Positions 1 through 6,401 of a DNA stretch of 10,698 nucleotides are shown piece by piece. Numbering within the stretch: the stretch's first letter is position 1; the number at the start of each line of letters is the position of its first letter. The stretch lies in assembly GCA_905221605.1 (NCBI GenBank), contig CAJNDS010002310.1, forward strand, positions 431,125-441,822, written 5' to 3'. Under the pieces are notes generated by a model, which saw only the letters and a program-made list of their open reading frames with translations, searched no databases and had not been told where the DNA came from. This DNA is from Symbiodinium natans (taxonomy: Eukaryota > Sar > Dinophyceae > Suessiales > Symbiodiniaceae). Position numbers and translations under genes: made by a program.

Positions 1-8
1 CGCACGCA

Positions 9-12
<4 letters not shown>

Positions 13-50
<38 letters not shown>
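13..50. repeat. (CA)n dinucleotide microsatellite
   Basis: An uninterrupted run of about 19 CA units at the left edge of the window. It is flanked by CA-rich sequence (cgcacgcacac before it, cgcccaccac after it) that looks like decayed repeat. No gene is tied to it. Confidence 0.97.
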
Positions 51-52
<2 letters not shown>

Positions 53-53
<1 letters not shown>

Positions 54-1858
54 CCACCACATGCCGTCCACTGCAGTTGGCACAGGGGCAACCATGCCGA
101 CCATCTTCTTTGCCTGCTGCAACTCAGCACAAGGGCAGCCGTGCCCACTCACGCCATCCCGCCCACCGCAACTGGTGCCACCTGTGGTGCGTGGGGCAGG
201 TCCCCCTCCGCCTATGCCCATGCCAGTTGCGGGATGGTGTGTTTGGATCGGCATGGCTGCCACTTGCGGCGGGCAGTAGGGTATGTTTGGATGGGCAGTG
301 AGTTGTACTTGCACGGGGAATGGATTTTGAACAAGTTGGTGCCTTTGCTCAGGTGAAGCTGGAACGGCTCTTCCTCCGCAAGCACGCGTCATTCGGTATG
401 TGGGCAGGTCGCTTGCTGCACCTGGACCATGTCCAGAGAGCATCGGCTAAAAAGGCCTGGCAAGAGTTGAGAGCTCTGCCATGAAGGTCTGAAGTGGAGA
501 AGAGCTCCACGTGAACTAACACGCCATGTCGCACGCATAGCACCACGGCGGGTTTCCCACCTACATCTTCGCCCGAAGCCTTCTTTGTGTTAAGCCTGTT
601 AAGCCCTATAGATTAGAGAAGGCGAAGATTTACGAACAGCAGTTCGATGCAGGCCATTCTAGAATCCGTGCATACCGCCTCGCACCAAAGTCATGTCGGG
701 CGCTGCATCTGACTTGTGTTGGGGGTTTCGTCGTCGTGAGTAGCAAGCCGTACTCACAAGTATGCGCGTGCTTGGCGCACATGGTCCAGTTGGCAGCTCA
801 GCGATCATGGAAGACTCGCGTGCGGCTAAACATAAGCCGCGGCACCAGTCCAGAGTCAATGTCATTGATTGCCACTAGACGCAAAAAGAAAGCGCCCCAA
901 TGTTGCAGAGAGCAGGAATGCTTTCTAGTACCAAGCAACCTGTCATCTGAGTTCGTGCTGCACAGTTGTGGTAGACTTGCTGACTAAAAAACTCTCAGGA
1001 TGATTGCGTGAATCACCAACCCAAATCTGTGAATGATTGGGGAAAACCAGGGGCGGAGGAAGCCAAAAGGAAGCATCATTATGACTATTATCACCTTGAG
1101 GTTCTGTGTGCGCCTCTCGGTTGAGTGTTCTCCTTGTACTTAAGTGGTTCTTGCCTATGCAACATTCAAGGGTCTTCCGTGTTCCGGCCTCGAACTTTGT
1201 GATAAGCCAGCCTCAAACACGTAATGCCCCATTCTGCGAAGCAACGCAAAGCTTCAAAACGCATGGGCCTTGTCCGCGTCGGTCCGAAGAAGTGGGCATC
1301 CCAGCAGTACTAGTAGCAGCTCCTCGCTTGAATTTTGGGGGTTTGGATTGTCAGGTTTGGGCCGACGGTTTGGGCCTTACAACTAGTCACTGATCGGCCC
1401 TGATGCCAGGTTCAGGAGTTTCAGTTCAGTAGTTTTAGGTTGTGGCTGAAGATGGACCTTTGCAGCATCAACAGCATCACGCAGCCTCCGCATCCAAAAA
1501 TCACGGGCTGCAGCTGACATCACCGCGAGCCACTGCGAAGCGCTGAAGCTGCCGGATTCCCAGTGAAATCCACAGCATTTCCAATCTCCCGAAATGCCGA
1601 ATCCTTTCCTGTTGAAACAACGGCATCCCCCCTTTACACTTACGCCATGCAGTGGGCACCTTAACAGCGTGCTGATTGTAAATTCATGGTTTGGGGCTCA
1701 CGAGGCTCCTTGATAAAACCACTTGATCTTTTCCACGGAGAATCCAGAGTTCGGAGCCCTGACGCCCCTATGCCCAAAATTCCTCGAGGCCATCGCTGTG
1801 GTTATCATGCAGGGCTTCTAGGGGTTCAGGATATGATTGTAGAGGTTCCTTCTTGTTG
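53..1858. other. gene-poor stretch, nothing assignable
   Basis: Short open frames occur on both strands (for example 61-279, 736-987 and 1106-1393 on plus, 659-865 on minus). None shows a recognisable motif, a convincing splice-site pair or codon bias. I found no tRNA, rRNA or spliced-leader sequence. The 61-300 part is GC-rich with loosely repeated 'tgcc/ggca' words, which probably explains its several overlapping open frames. Treated as intergenic or long intron. Confidence 0.55.
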
Positions 1859-2063
1859 AGGGTGGTTCAGGGTTTAGGGGTAACGGTGCTGTTCGGGTTT
1901 GCGGGTTTTAGCGTTGCACCTCTGAGACCCACAGTGCAGCAGCGACAAGCTTCCAACACAAGGTGATGCGAGAATTGGGTCACTTCATGTTGCTTCGGGA
2001 ACGGTGGCCCCAAAACCAAGCATTCTTCGCCTCCCTCGAAGGTCTGGGAGTTTAGGGGGTTGA
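1859..2063. repeat. degenerate telomere-like G/T-rich tract
   Basis: Between 1859 and 1913 the plus strand holds variants of TTTAGGG (ttcagggtttagggg, ttcgggtttgcgggttttag). A further isolated gtttagggggttgag lies at 2047-2063. Many algae, dinoflagellates included, carry TTTAGGG telomeres, and scattered interstitial copies are common in such genomes. The intervening 1914-2046 is ordinary sequence. This is decayed repeat rather than a chromosome end. Confidence 0.6.
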
Positions 2064-2683
2064 GCAAACTATCTGTGTATACAATACAAGCGTGATTTTA
2101 CACCAGCCTTGGAAAGCCAGCAGTCACCAGGCAGTCACCATCCAAGCCCTGCTTGCCAAAGGAATGGACCAGTCGACTGGAGTGTATTTTGCGCTCGGCT
2201 CTGAGAACACGCTTCATTGCTTCATATTGTGCCACAGGTAGCCGAAGCGAGTGGGTATTTTCAAACCTGGTGTGTAGCTGTGTTTGTGTTTGCGGGGCGC
2301 CACTTGTTCCTCTGGTTCTCCTGGGGCTGCCAGGGACGCAATCCTTTTTTTGGCTTGACTTGAACCTTTCCTATTTGGAGAATGATGGGCTGACATAGCT
2401 TCGAGATGGATTGTTAGGAGCCCGCCAGGCCACCCTAGATCCAAAAACGATTGAACACCCCTGGGTTTCGTCGAGGACTAGACCTCCTGCGTATCGGGAT
2501 GCAGAGCTCCTCGCTCTGCCGGCCAGATTGGCCAGCATGTGAGGCGGACCTCCAGATTTCCATGTACTCGCATGTTTCTAGGGTGTGCAGCGCGTAGCAG
2601 GTGTATACCCTACTGCTTTCGTCGAGTTGATTAGAGTCTTGATGAAAGTGTGATACCGATCAACTCCTGGATTCAACCTGCAG
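2064..2683. other. unassigned sequence upstream of the metacaspase-like gene
   Basis: Two overlapping open frames on opposite strands (2153-2398 plus, 2214-2444 minus) look like chance openings and show no motif. A short direct repeat (agcagtcacc / ggcagtcacc) lies near 2119-2140. A possible splice acceptor at 2682-2683 ends the stretch. Promoter elements could not be recognised, as expected if this is a dinoflagellate, where TATA boxes are unreliable. Confidence 0.4.
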
Positions 2684-2903
2684 GCCTCAAGTGAAGTTGC
2701 TATCTAAGCCACCAAAGCTGTGGCCCTGTGCTGGTCTCATGTTCTGCTTTTTGCTTCGGAAATGTGGGGCCCTTGGTTATGATCTTCACAATGACGAAAG
2801 CCGCTTGGTGCTGTCCATCTCAGTGGAGAGAATGGGAAAAGATGAGGAGCCCGACAACATCGAGAGCAACCAACACACTCAGCCGCGGGAGGATACTGAG
2901 AAA
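2684..2903 (+). CDS. possible upstream exon of the metacaspase-like gene
   Basis: The open frame runs through 2691-2963. The part up to 2903 looks coding (readings such as GYDLHNDESRLVLSISVERM, then an acidic, polar stretch ending EDTEK). Past it the translation turns into a hydrophobic, T-rich run that looks like intron. An acceptor-like CTGCAG|G precedes 2684, and an in-frame ATG at 2739 could instead be the start. Splicing to the next exon in phase 0 needs a GC donor at 2904-2905 (gagaaa|gcctgt) and the acceptor CTCAG|G at 3012. GC donors are known in dinoflagellates. No domain is recognised. It could belong to another gene or be non-coding. Confidence 0.35.
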
Positions 2904-2971
2904 GCCTGTTTGATTCATATCTTTTCCTTTTTCCTTCTAATGCCCTTGTTTCTTTTGCTTTGAGGCCACTG

Positions 2972-3000
2972 TGTTTCAACATGTTTCAACATCTTTCAAC
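2972..3000. repeat. three-copy 10-bp tandem repeat (tttcaacatg type)
   Basis: The word gtttcaacat is repeated with small changes three times, just before the acceptor at 3012. A similar ccttcaacatccttcaact lies at 4863-4881. It falls in the predicted intron 2904-3012. Confidence 0.7.
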
Positions 3001-3012
3001 CAAACCGCTCAG

Positions 3013-3216
3013 GAACCGTCATGGCTCAGCACCTGGCTGGCCCGCTACTTTGGTAAGCTGCCTCCCTATGACTTCTCGAGGGGTGGACTCTGCACCCAGT
3101 CGCTGCTGACAGTTCTGAAAGCTAATGCGGCAGACAGAGGATGGCGATCGCTGGAAATTGGTGGCTTACTTCGTCAGATCGGAAGTCTGTTGAATCGGCA
3201 ACGGGAAGATGCGGGG
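3013..3216 (+). CDS. probable exon N-terminal to the metacaspase-like domain
   Basis: Starts after the acceptor CGCTCAG|GAA and stays open for 68 codons (EPSWLSTWLARYFGKLPPYD at its start, GLLRQIGSLLNRQREDAG at its end). It stops at TGA 3223-3225 unless spliced. A donor GG|GTTTCC at 3217 (phase 0) joins in frame to the acceptor CTGAG|GTC at 3347-3348 and removes both the stop and the (GA)n repeat. The composition (Leu, Arg, Trp, amphipathic helices) looks like folded protein, but I recognise no family. Metacaspases often carry an N-terminal extension before the caspase fold. The joint is an inference from phase and sequence only. Confidence 0.5.
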
Positions 3217-3250
3217 GTTTCCTGACCTCAAAATTGGGAGACAGAGAAAG

Positions 3251-3281
<31 letters not shown>

Positions 3282-3348
3282 CATGGGACTGACGGAGACG
3301 ATAGAGAAAAAAGAAAGCCGTGGATCGAAATGGACAATGTCAGCTGAG
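3217..3348 (+). other. predicted intron carrying a (GA)n repeat
   Basis: GT...AG, 132 bases, phase 0. The purine-rich (GA)n tract fills its middle, so it has little polypyrimidine before the acceptor. The adjacent frame is also open through the repeat from 3226 onward, so an alternative start at ATG 3283 (MGLTETIEKK...) leading straight into the metacaspase exon cannot be excluded. Confidence 0.4.
3255..3281. repeat. (GA)n microsatellite
   Basis: About 13 GA units preceded by imperfect agagaaagagag. The repeat creates long stop-free frames on both strands, including a spurious 173-codon minus-strand frame at 3122-3643. Confidence 0.97.
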
Positions 3349-3506
3349 GTCTGCATTCGTGGTTCCAACAGGATCGAGGATCGTACTTTGGGCTCAGTCT
3401 GGAGTCAGACGTTCGAGGTTCGCCGTGCGTTGTTGGTGGGTTTGTGCTACAGGGATTCGCTCCAACTTCAGGGATCCTGGAACGACGTGGAGGACATGCA
3501 GAGTTG
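3349..3506 (+). CDS. metacaspase-like (C14) domain, first half exon
   Basis: This exon encodes the first beta strand and first helix region of a caspase-fold metacaspase. RRALLVGLCYRDSLQLQG followed by SWNDVEDMQS matches the family pattern (R-A-L-L-x-G-x-x-Y ... L-x-G-x-x-N-D-x-x-x-M). The frame hits TGA at 3508-3510, but a donor TTG|GTGACT at 3507 ends the exon in phase 2. Joining to 3675 restores a tryptophan codon and continues directly into the next conserved block (IRKLVD). The upstream boundary is the acceptor CTGAG|G at 3348; a start at ATG 3283 or 3340 is the alternative. Metacaspases are Cys proteases of plants, fungi and protists that act in stress and cell-death responses, usually cleaving after Arg or Lys. 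Confidence 0.72.
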
Positions 3507-3674
3507 GTGACTTGGAAAGAACTTTTCCCAACATGTCCCAAAATATGGTCGAGTGCCAGAGACAGGTTCTGCGTGGTTTTGAATCCTTGTGGAGCTGTTA
3601 CGGAAGATTTGAGTCTGAGGATCAGCAAGGCATCGGGATTCACTTTGTGGAGCTCAAAATCCCTGCATCCTAAG
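3507..3674 (+). other. intron splitting the metacaspase-like domain
   Basis: GTGACT...CCTAAG|G, 168 bases, phase 2. It contains stops in the exon frame. Removing it joins two halves that are homologous to consecutive parts of one protein family. That makes it the best supported intron in the window. CTAA just before the acceptor could be the branch site. Confidence 0.75.
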
Positions 3675-4053
3675 GCTGGAATCGGAGAACATCTTCAAAA
3701 GGTTTGAGATCCGAAAGCTTGTTGACAAACCAGATGGAATTGAGCCGTGCTACGTGCGGCGGGAAGAGATCTTGGAGAGTCTGCGATGGTTGCTGGGTGG
3801 ATCTGATGAGCCAGCACAACTTCTCTTCCATTTCTCCGGCCGCGGCGATGGGAAGAAGCTCTTGCCCAGTGATGAAAGTCCTCAAGACTCGCTGATTTCG
3901 GACTTTGAGCTCTCAGAAATGATCAGTGATTTGCTGCCGAGGAACACCACCTTGACTTGCATCTTCGACTGTCGTGATGGAACTACAATGTTGGAGTCCC
4001 TGCTGGGTAGGCAGCACGTCTTGGCCTTTGGAACCACCAAGAGCGAAACATAG
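3675..4053 (+). CDS. metacaspase-like (C14) domain, catalytic-region exon, probably inactive
   Basis: About 125 codons ending at TAG 4051-4053. In order: FEIRKLVDKPDG (family 'IxxLxD'), RREEILESLRWLLGG (the helix written 'PTRxNIxxxLxWL'), then AQLLFHFSGRGDG where active members have HYSGHG. The Arg codon CGC at 3841-3843 replaces the catalytic His (CAC to CGC is a single transition). Next come LLPSDES, ISDFELSEMI ('I-x-D-x-E-L') and TLTCIFDCRDGTTML, which matches 'IFDSCHSGT'. A Cys (3970-3972) is kept but its neighbours read CRDG instead of CHSG, and one residue before it is missing. HVLAFGTTKSET resembles the following 'DVxxFSGxKDxQT' strand, after a linker much shorter than usual. The protein may end here, shorter than typical metacaspases, or be spliced onward. 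I infer a pseudo-protease or a decaying copy. Confidence 0.75.
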
Positions 4054-4168
4054 TGAAGCCAGGTATATCTGAGATTGAACTGGAAGTGTCGCAGTGTCGC
4101 ACAAAGTCTGCGAGAACTGCCATCTGAATGCATGTCAATGCACGTCTATGCGACGACGTTTCACTGAA

Positions 4169-4388
4169 GCCACAAGTTGGTTCATCCTGATGGAGGACCC
4201 AGTGGGCCCAGTGAACCGAGCGGAGTGTTCGGCCAGAATGACACTGATCTTTGTGTGCAAGTTCATGGTATTCTTTCCCGTGCCGTGGGCTTTCACATTT
4301 CGTGTCATTCCTACAGGAACTCTGATCGCAACTGGATCGCTTGCTTGGGACTCGGGACCTCAGATGCAGATACATCAGGATTCATGTG
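4169..4388 (+). CDS. possible continuation exon(s) of the metacaspase-like gene
   Basis: The same frame reopens after TGA 4165-4167 and stays open to 4388. The last 72 bases have the best support: acceptor TTCCTACAG|G at 4315-4316 and donor ATGTG|GTGAGA at 4389, with phase 2 at both ends (reading NSDRNWIACLGLGTSDADTSG). The upstream part (HPDGGPSGPSEPSG..., VQVHGILSRAVGF) may be exon or intron. A donor TA|GTGAAG at 4053 with acceptor CTGAAG|C at 4167-4168 would bypass the stop and link it in phase to the preceding exon. No domain is recognised here. Confidence 0.35.
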
Positions 4389-4520
4389 GTGAGACTCTCG
4401 GATCGAATCAAGGGCAAATCACATCCCTGACGTTTCTCCAACGCCTTAGGATGCCTTAGGCCCTTACCATGGTCACATGTGGCGCTGCTTTGCCTTTTGT
4501 AGCAACATGACATCCTGCAG
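4389..4520 (+). other. predicted intron
   Basis: GTGAGA...CATCCTGCAG|G, 132 bases, phase 2. Both sites are good matches to eukaryotic consensus. Joining forms a Trp codon and keeps the frame open on the other side. Confidence 0.45.
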
Positions 4521-4627
4521 GTTCCATCGTCCCCAAAATGTCCCGCCTGAGCTGACAGCTGAGGCCTTCTGCAGCCCCAGAGACCCCTGCTCGAAATTAT
4601 GCTGCGCAGCTTTGCAGCCGAACAGAG
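4521..4627 (+). CDS. possible small exon, Cys- and Pro-rich
   Basis: Follows the acceptor CTGCAG|G in the phase demanded by the preceding exon. It reads FHRPQNVPPELTAEAFC, then SPRDPCSKLCCAALQPN, with four Cys in under 20 residues. A donor CAGAG|GTCATG at 4628 ends it in phase 1; otherwise the frame runs on to TAG 4708-4710. No family recognised. It could be the 3' part of the metacaspase-like gene or chance. Confidence 0.35.
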
Positions 4628-4725
4628 GTCATGGTATCCAAGATTCAAAGGGTCTGTGTCTATTGAGATGCTTGCTTATTGGTTCTTCGCCCCAACGTTT
4701 CCCAATGTAGCTGTCTTACCGTTGT

Positions 4726-4837
4726 CAAAGTGAGCCATGATGTCATCACGGCGAATTTCTGACACCGATTTCAGGAGGGACTCAAAGAGGTCAAAGCAGA
4801 CCTGGCCGAGAGTCTGCGGATCACAGAAGTCCCAGGG
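4726..4837 (-). CDS. candidate minus-strand exon (conflicts with plus model)
   Basis: Read on the minus strand, an acceptor ATGACAGCAG|GA and a donor GACAACG|GTAAGAC frame an open segment. It reads PWDFCDPQTLGQVCFDLFES and then LLKSVSEIRRDDIMAHFDN, which has a helical, protein-like composition. The plus strand has its own alternative here: acceptor GATTTCAG|GAG at 4773-4774, open reading EGLKEVKADLAESLRITE. Both cannot easily be right. The minus version has the better donor and phase (1) compatible with the minus-strand segment at 5281-5522. No homology recognised. Confidence 0.3.
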
Positions 4838-4950
4838 TCCTGCTGTCATTCCATAGGATCTTCCTTCAACATCCTTCAACTCCAATCAGTGACAGGCAGA
4901 GTGCGGAGGTTTAAATTCCTGACTCAGTCTATTCACTTCTTTCTCCGCAG

Positions 4951-5044
4951 GCTGTGGAGCGACAATTCATTTTCGAACTCTCCAGCCATACAGAGGAGCG
5001 TGAGCTGGGTGACTGCCATGTTGATCCTTTAAGTACCATGCATG
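4951..5044 (+). CDS. exon of an unrecognised spliced gene
   Basis: Both boundaries are strong: acceptor CTTCTTTCTCCGCAG|G with a clear pyrimidine tract, and donor GCATG|GTGAGTACC. The phase 0 reading (AVERQFIFELSSHTEERELG then DCHVDPLSTMH) is acidic and looks like folded protein. It ends in phase 1 and joins in frame to the exon at 5090. I recognise no domain. It may be the start of a second gene, with 5' exons not found, or a downstream part of the metacaspase-like gene. Confidence 0.6.
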
Positions 5045-5089
5045 GTGAGTACCATTGCTTTGGATTTTCTTTTTCTTACGATTCAACAG
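5045..5089 (+). other. very short (45-base) intron, in frame
   Basis: GTGAGT...TTTTTCTTACGATTCAACAG|G. The length is divisible by three and it holds no stop, so retention would only insert 15 residues. The strong donor, T-rich tract and acceptor argue that it is spliced, at least in part. Its first bases (gtgagtaccattgc) echo the AGTACC repeat at 6051-6090. Confidence 0.5.
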
Positions 5090-5246
5090 GTTTTAGCAAT
5101 ACTCTCACTCACTTTGCGATTCAAGAGCGGCCAAGAATGAAACACAGACTTCAAACCAGTAATCGAAGATATACGGAGGCAGGAATGGTGCCATTCTTCG
5201 CAGAGTCTGACCTACTGGAGACTGGCAGGATGATCAAGAGTGACAG
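5090..5246 (+). CDS. second exon of the unrecognised spliced gene
   Basis: Follows the acceptor ATTCAACAG|G and ends at the donor GTGACAG|GTCAGT. It takes two bases to complete the Gly codon from 5044, then stays open for 51 codons (FSNTLTHFAIQERPRMKHRL, RYTEAGMVPFFAESDLLETG, RMIKSD) and ends in phase 2. It is charged, soluble-looking and has no membrane segment. No family recognised. Confidence 0.6.
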
Positions 5247-5280
5247 GTCAGTGCTCTGTTGATAGTTTTTGTGTGCACCG

Positions 5281-5522
5281 CTGCGGCCACTCCAATGCGT
5301 ACAGCCAAGTGCCATGCTACGGTAGACAGTCTGGACAGCTTCCCAAAAAAGCGTGCCGGTGCTGGGTGAATTTAGCTGAACACTGATAATACTCACCCAG
5401 TTGCCATTCGCCCAAACTGAACTTTGCAGCCCTGCCAGTATCACTTGAAAATACGCGTCGATGAATTGTGTCAGGATGGCAAGGTTTTGAAAAGCTTTAG
5501 ACAATCTTTTCCTGTGAGCAAT
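5281..5522 (-). CDS. candidate minus-strand open segment, unrecognised
   Basis: On the minus strand an acceptor TTGCTCACAG|G opens a frame reading KRLSKAFQNLAILTQFIDAY and VILAGLQSSVWANGNW. A consensus donor (TGG|GTGAGT) follows at about 5403, yet the frame stays open (TGTLFWEAVQTVYRSMALGC, THWSGRS) to a second possible donor near 5280. On the plus model this is intron between 5246 and 5643. A minus-strand or antisense transcript is possible. The alternative is chance openness. Confidence 0.3.
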
Positions 5523-5642
5523 GTTAGGCTACTTCACCCAAAGATGTCGAAGAAGATCCAGGAGTAAGTCAGGCCGGGCGATAGATTTGAGAAGATCTTA
5601 GACTTTGCGGGATCCGCTTTACATTTTTTGTGTTTTGTTGAG

Positions 5643-5668
5643 GCCCGGTTGGAGGACTGCGCTGAGTG
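5643..5668 (+). CDS. predicted 26-base microexon
   Basis: TTTTGTGTTTTGTTGAG|G ... GAGTG|GTGAGT. Phase 2 in, phase 1 out, reading PGWRTALS. It fits the phase of the exon ending at 5246, and its donor is consensus. Its shortness makes it a weak call on its own. Confidence 0.35.
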
Positions 5669-5757
5669 GTGAGTTTCGAAGTAGCATCGGGGAAGTTCCA
5701 CGATTCGAGACTTGCCATTGGTCTATCTACATTTGTTCCAGCATCCGCGCTTTTCAG

Positions 5758-5851
5758 CCACCAACACAGTTGAAGTTCCAAGAGATAGCGGAACAGAATG
5801 TGGGCAGTCTGTCACAGCAAAGTCCCAGCACTGCGCAAACGCTTGCTTCAG
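5758..5851 (+). CDS. exon of the unrecognised spliced gene
   Basis: Acceptor CGCTTTTCAG|C and a strong donor GCTTCAG|GTAGGTATG. In the phase set by the microexon it reads TNTVEVPRDSGTECGQSVTA then KSQHCANACF. A second frame is open too (LKFQEIAEQNVGSLSQQSPS) but does not fit the flanking phases. It ends in phase 2. No family recognised. Confidence 0.45.
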
Positions 5852-5938
5852 GTAGGTATGTGACGTTTCAGACAAAAATATGTGAACCGGTTGAACCAAA
5901 GCAGCTGCGTTGGACACTAATCAGACCAGCTTTTCCAG

Positions 5939-6037
5939 CCTTCAGGAGATGATTAGCACTGCAGTGGAGAGGACAGCACCAACGTCAGATGGGCCCACGT
6001 GCCCACACATTTTGGTCCGTTTCGGTCTCCACGCTGG
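5939..6037 (+). CDS. exon of the unrecognised spliced gene, RFGLHAG motif
   Basis: Acceptor CTTTTCCAG|C, phase 2. It reads SLQEMISTAVERTAPTSDGP then TCPHILVRFGLHAG. The frame would stop at TGA 6042-6044, but a donor GCTGG|GTCGTG at 6038 bypasses it in phase 2. The run 'VRFGLHAG' preceded by a helix recalls the 'RxGxHxG' strand of class III nucleotide cyclases. No metal-binding aspartates are visible in neighbouring exons, so this is only a resemblance. Confidence 0.45.
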
Positions 6038-6118
6038 GTCGTGAATATGAAGTACCACGGAGTACCATGGAGTACTGCGGAGTACCATTGCCTTGTCAAG
6101 TTAGCTTGGAAGTGCTAG
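6038..6118 (+). other. predicted intron containing 10-bp tandem repeat
   Basis: GTCGTG...GTGCTAG|C, 81 bases, phase 2 on both sides. It holds in-frame stops (TGA 6042, TGA 6048, TAG 6105) and the AGTACC repeat array. The donor is only moderate. Confidence 0.4.
6051..6090. repeat. four-copy 10-bp tandem repeat, AGTACCATGG type
   Basis: Units agtaccacgg, agtaccatgg, agtactgcgg and agtaccattg run head to tail. A single related copy (agtaccattgc) sits at the 5' end of the 45-base intron at 5045. Confidence 0.9.
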
Positions 6119-6401
6119 CTCTCAGCTCTGTTATGGCAAGGACCGACTATTTGGAGCAGAGTTTGGTTGCGATGGCCAATGGTCACAGCCTTGGGTTTTC
6201 CACCTATGGTTTGCCAGTGACAGATCTATTATTGTCGATGAATGTAGACGTGTGATGGCATCGCAGCCCTACGATTTCTCAACCAAGTTGAGAAGGAGTC
6301 GTTCCGACATATTTCTATGGTGTCTTGCTGGCATGAAGTTGTCCAGACTTTCATTTCGACTTTCAGTTCTCTCTGAGGCATTCGTCGAAGATCTCCAGTG
6401 A
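6119..6401 (+). CDS. terminal exon of the unrecognised spliced gene
   Basis: After the acceptor GTGCTAG|C the frame is open for 93 codons and ends at TGA 6399-6401. It reads SQLCYGKDRLFGAEFGCDGQ, WSQPWVFHLWFASD, DECRRVMASQPYDFSTKL, RRSRSDIFLWCLAGMKL and ends EAFVEDLQ. It is rich in aromatic residues and Arg. The open length, the phase match to the preceding exon and the composition support coding. Its second half overlaps a longer minus-strand frame (6229-6765), so one of the two is spurious. No family recognised. Confidence 0.45.

Noticed and set aside
61-356. Three overlapping plus frames near the (CA)n repeat
   Set aside because: All three frames are open because of GC-rich, stop-poor sequence; no start context, motif or splice partner.
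3122-3643. 173-codon minus-strand frame
   Set aside because: It runs antisense to the metacaspase-like exon. Its openness is due largely to the (GA)n tract, which reads as Ser-Leu repeats. No motif.
4775-4908. Plus-strand exon linking 4627 to 4951
   Set aside because: The phases can be made to work, but the required frame gives an Arg/Ser/Pro-rich reading that is antisense to a better minus-strand segment. Not listed as an exon.
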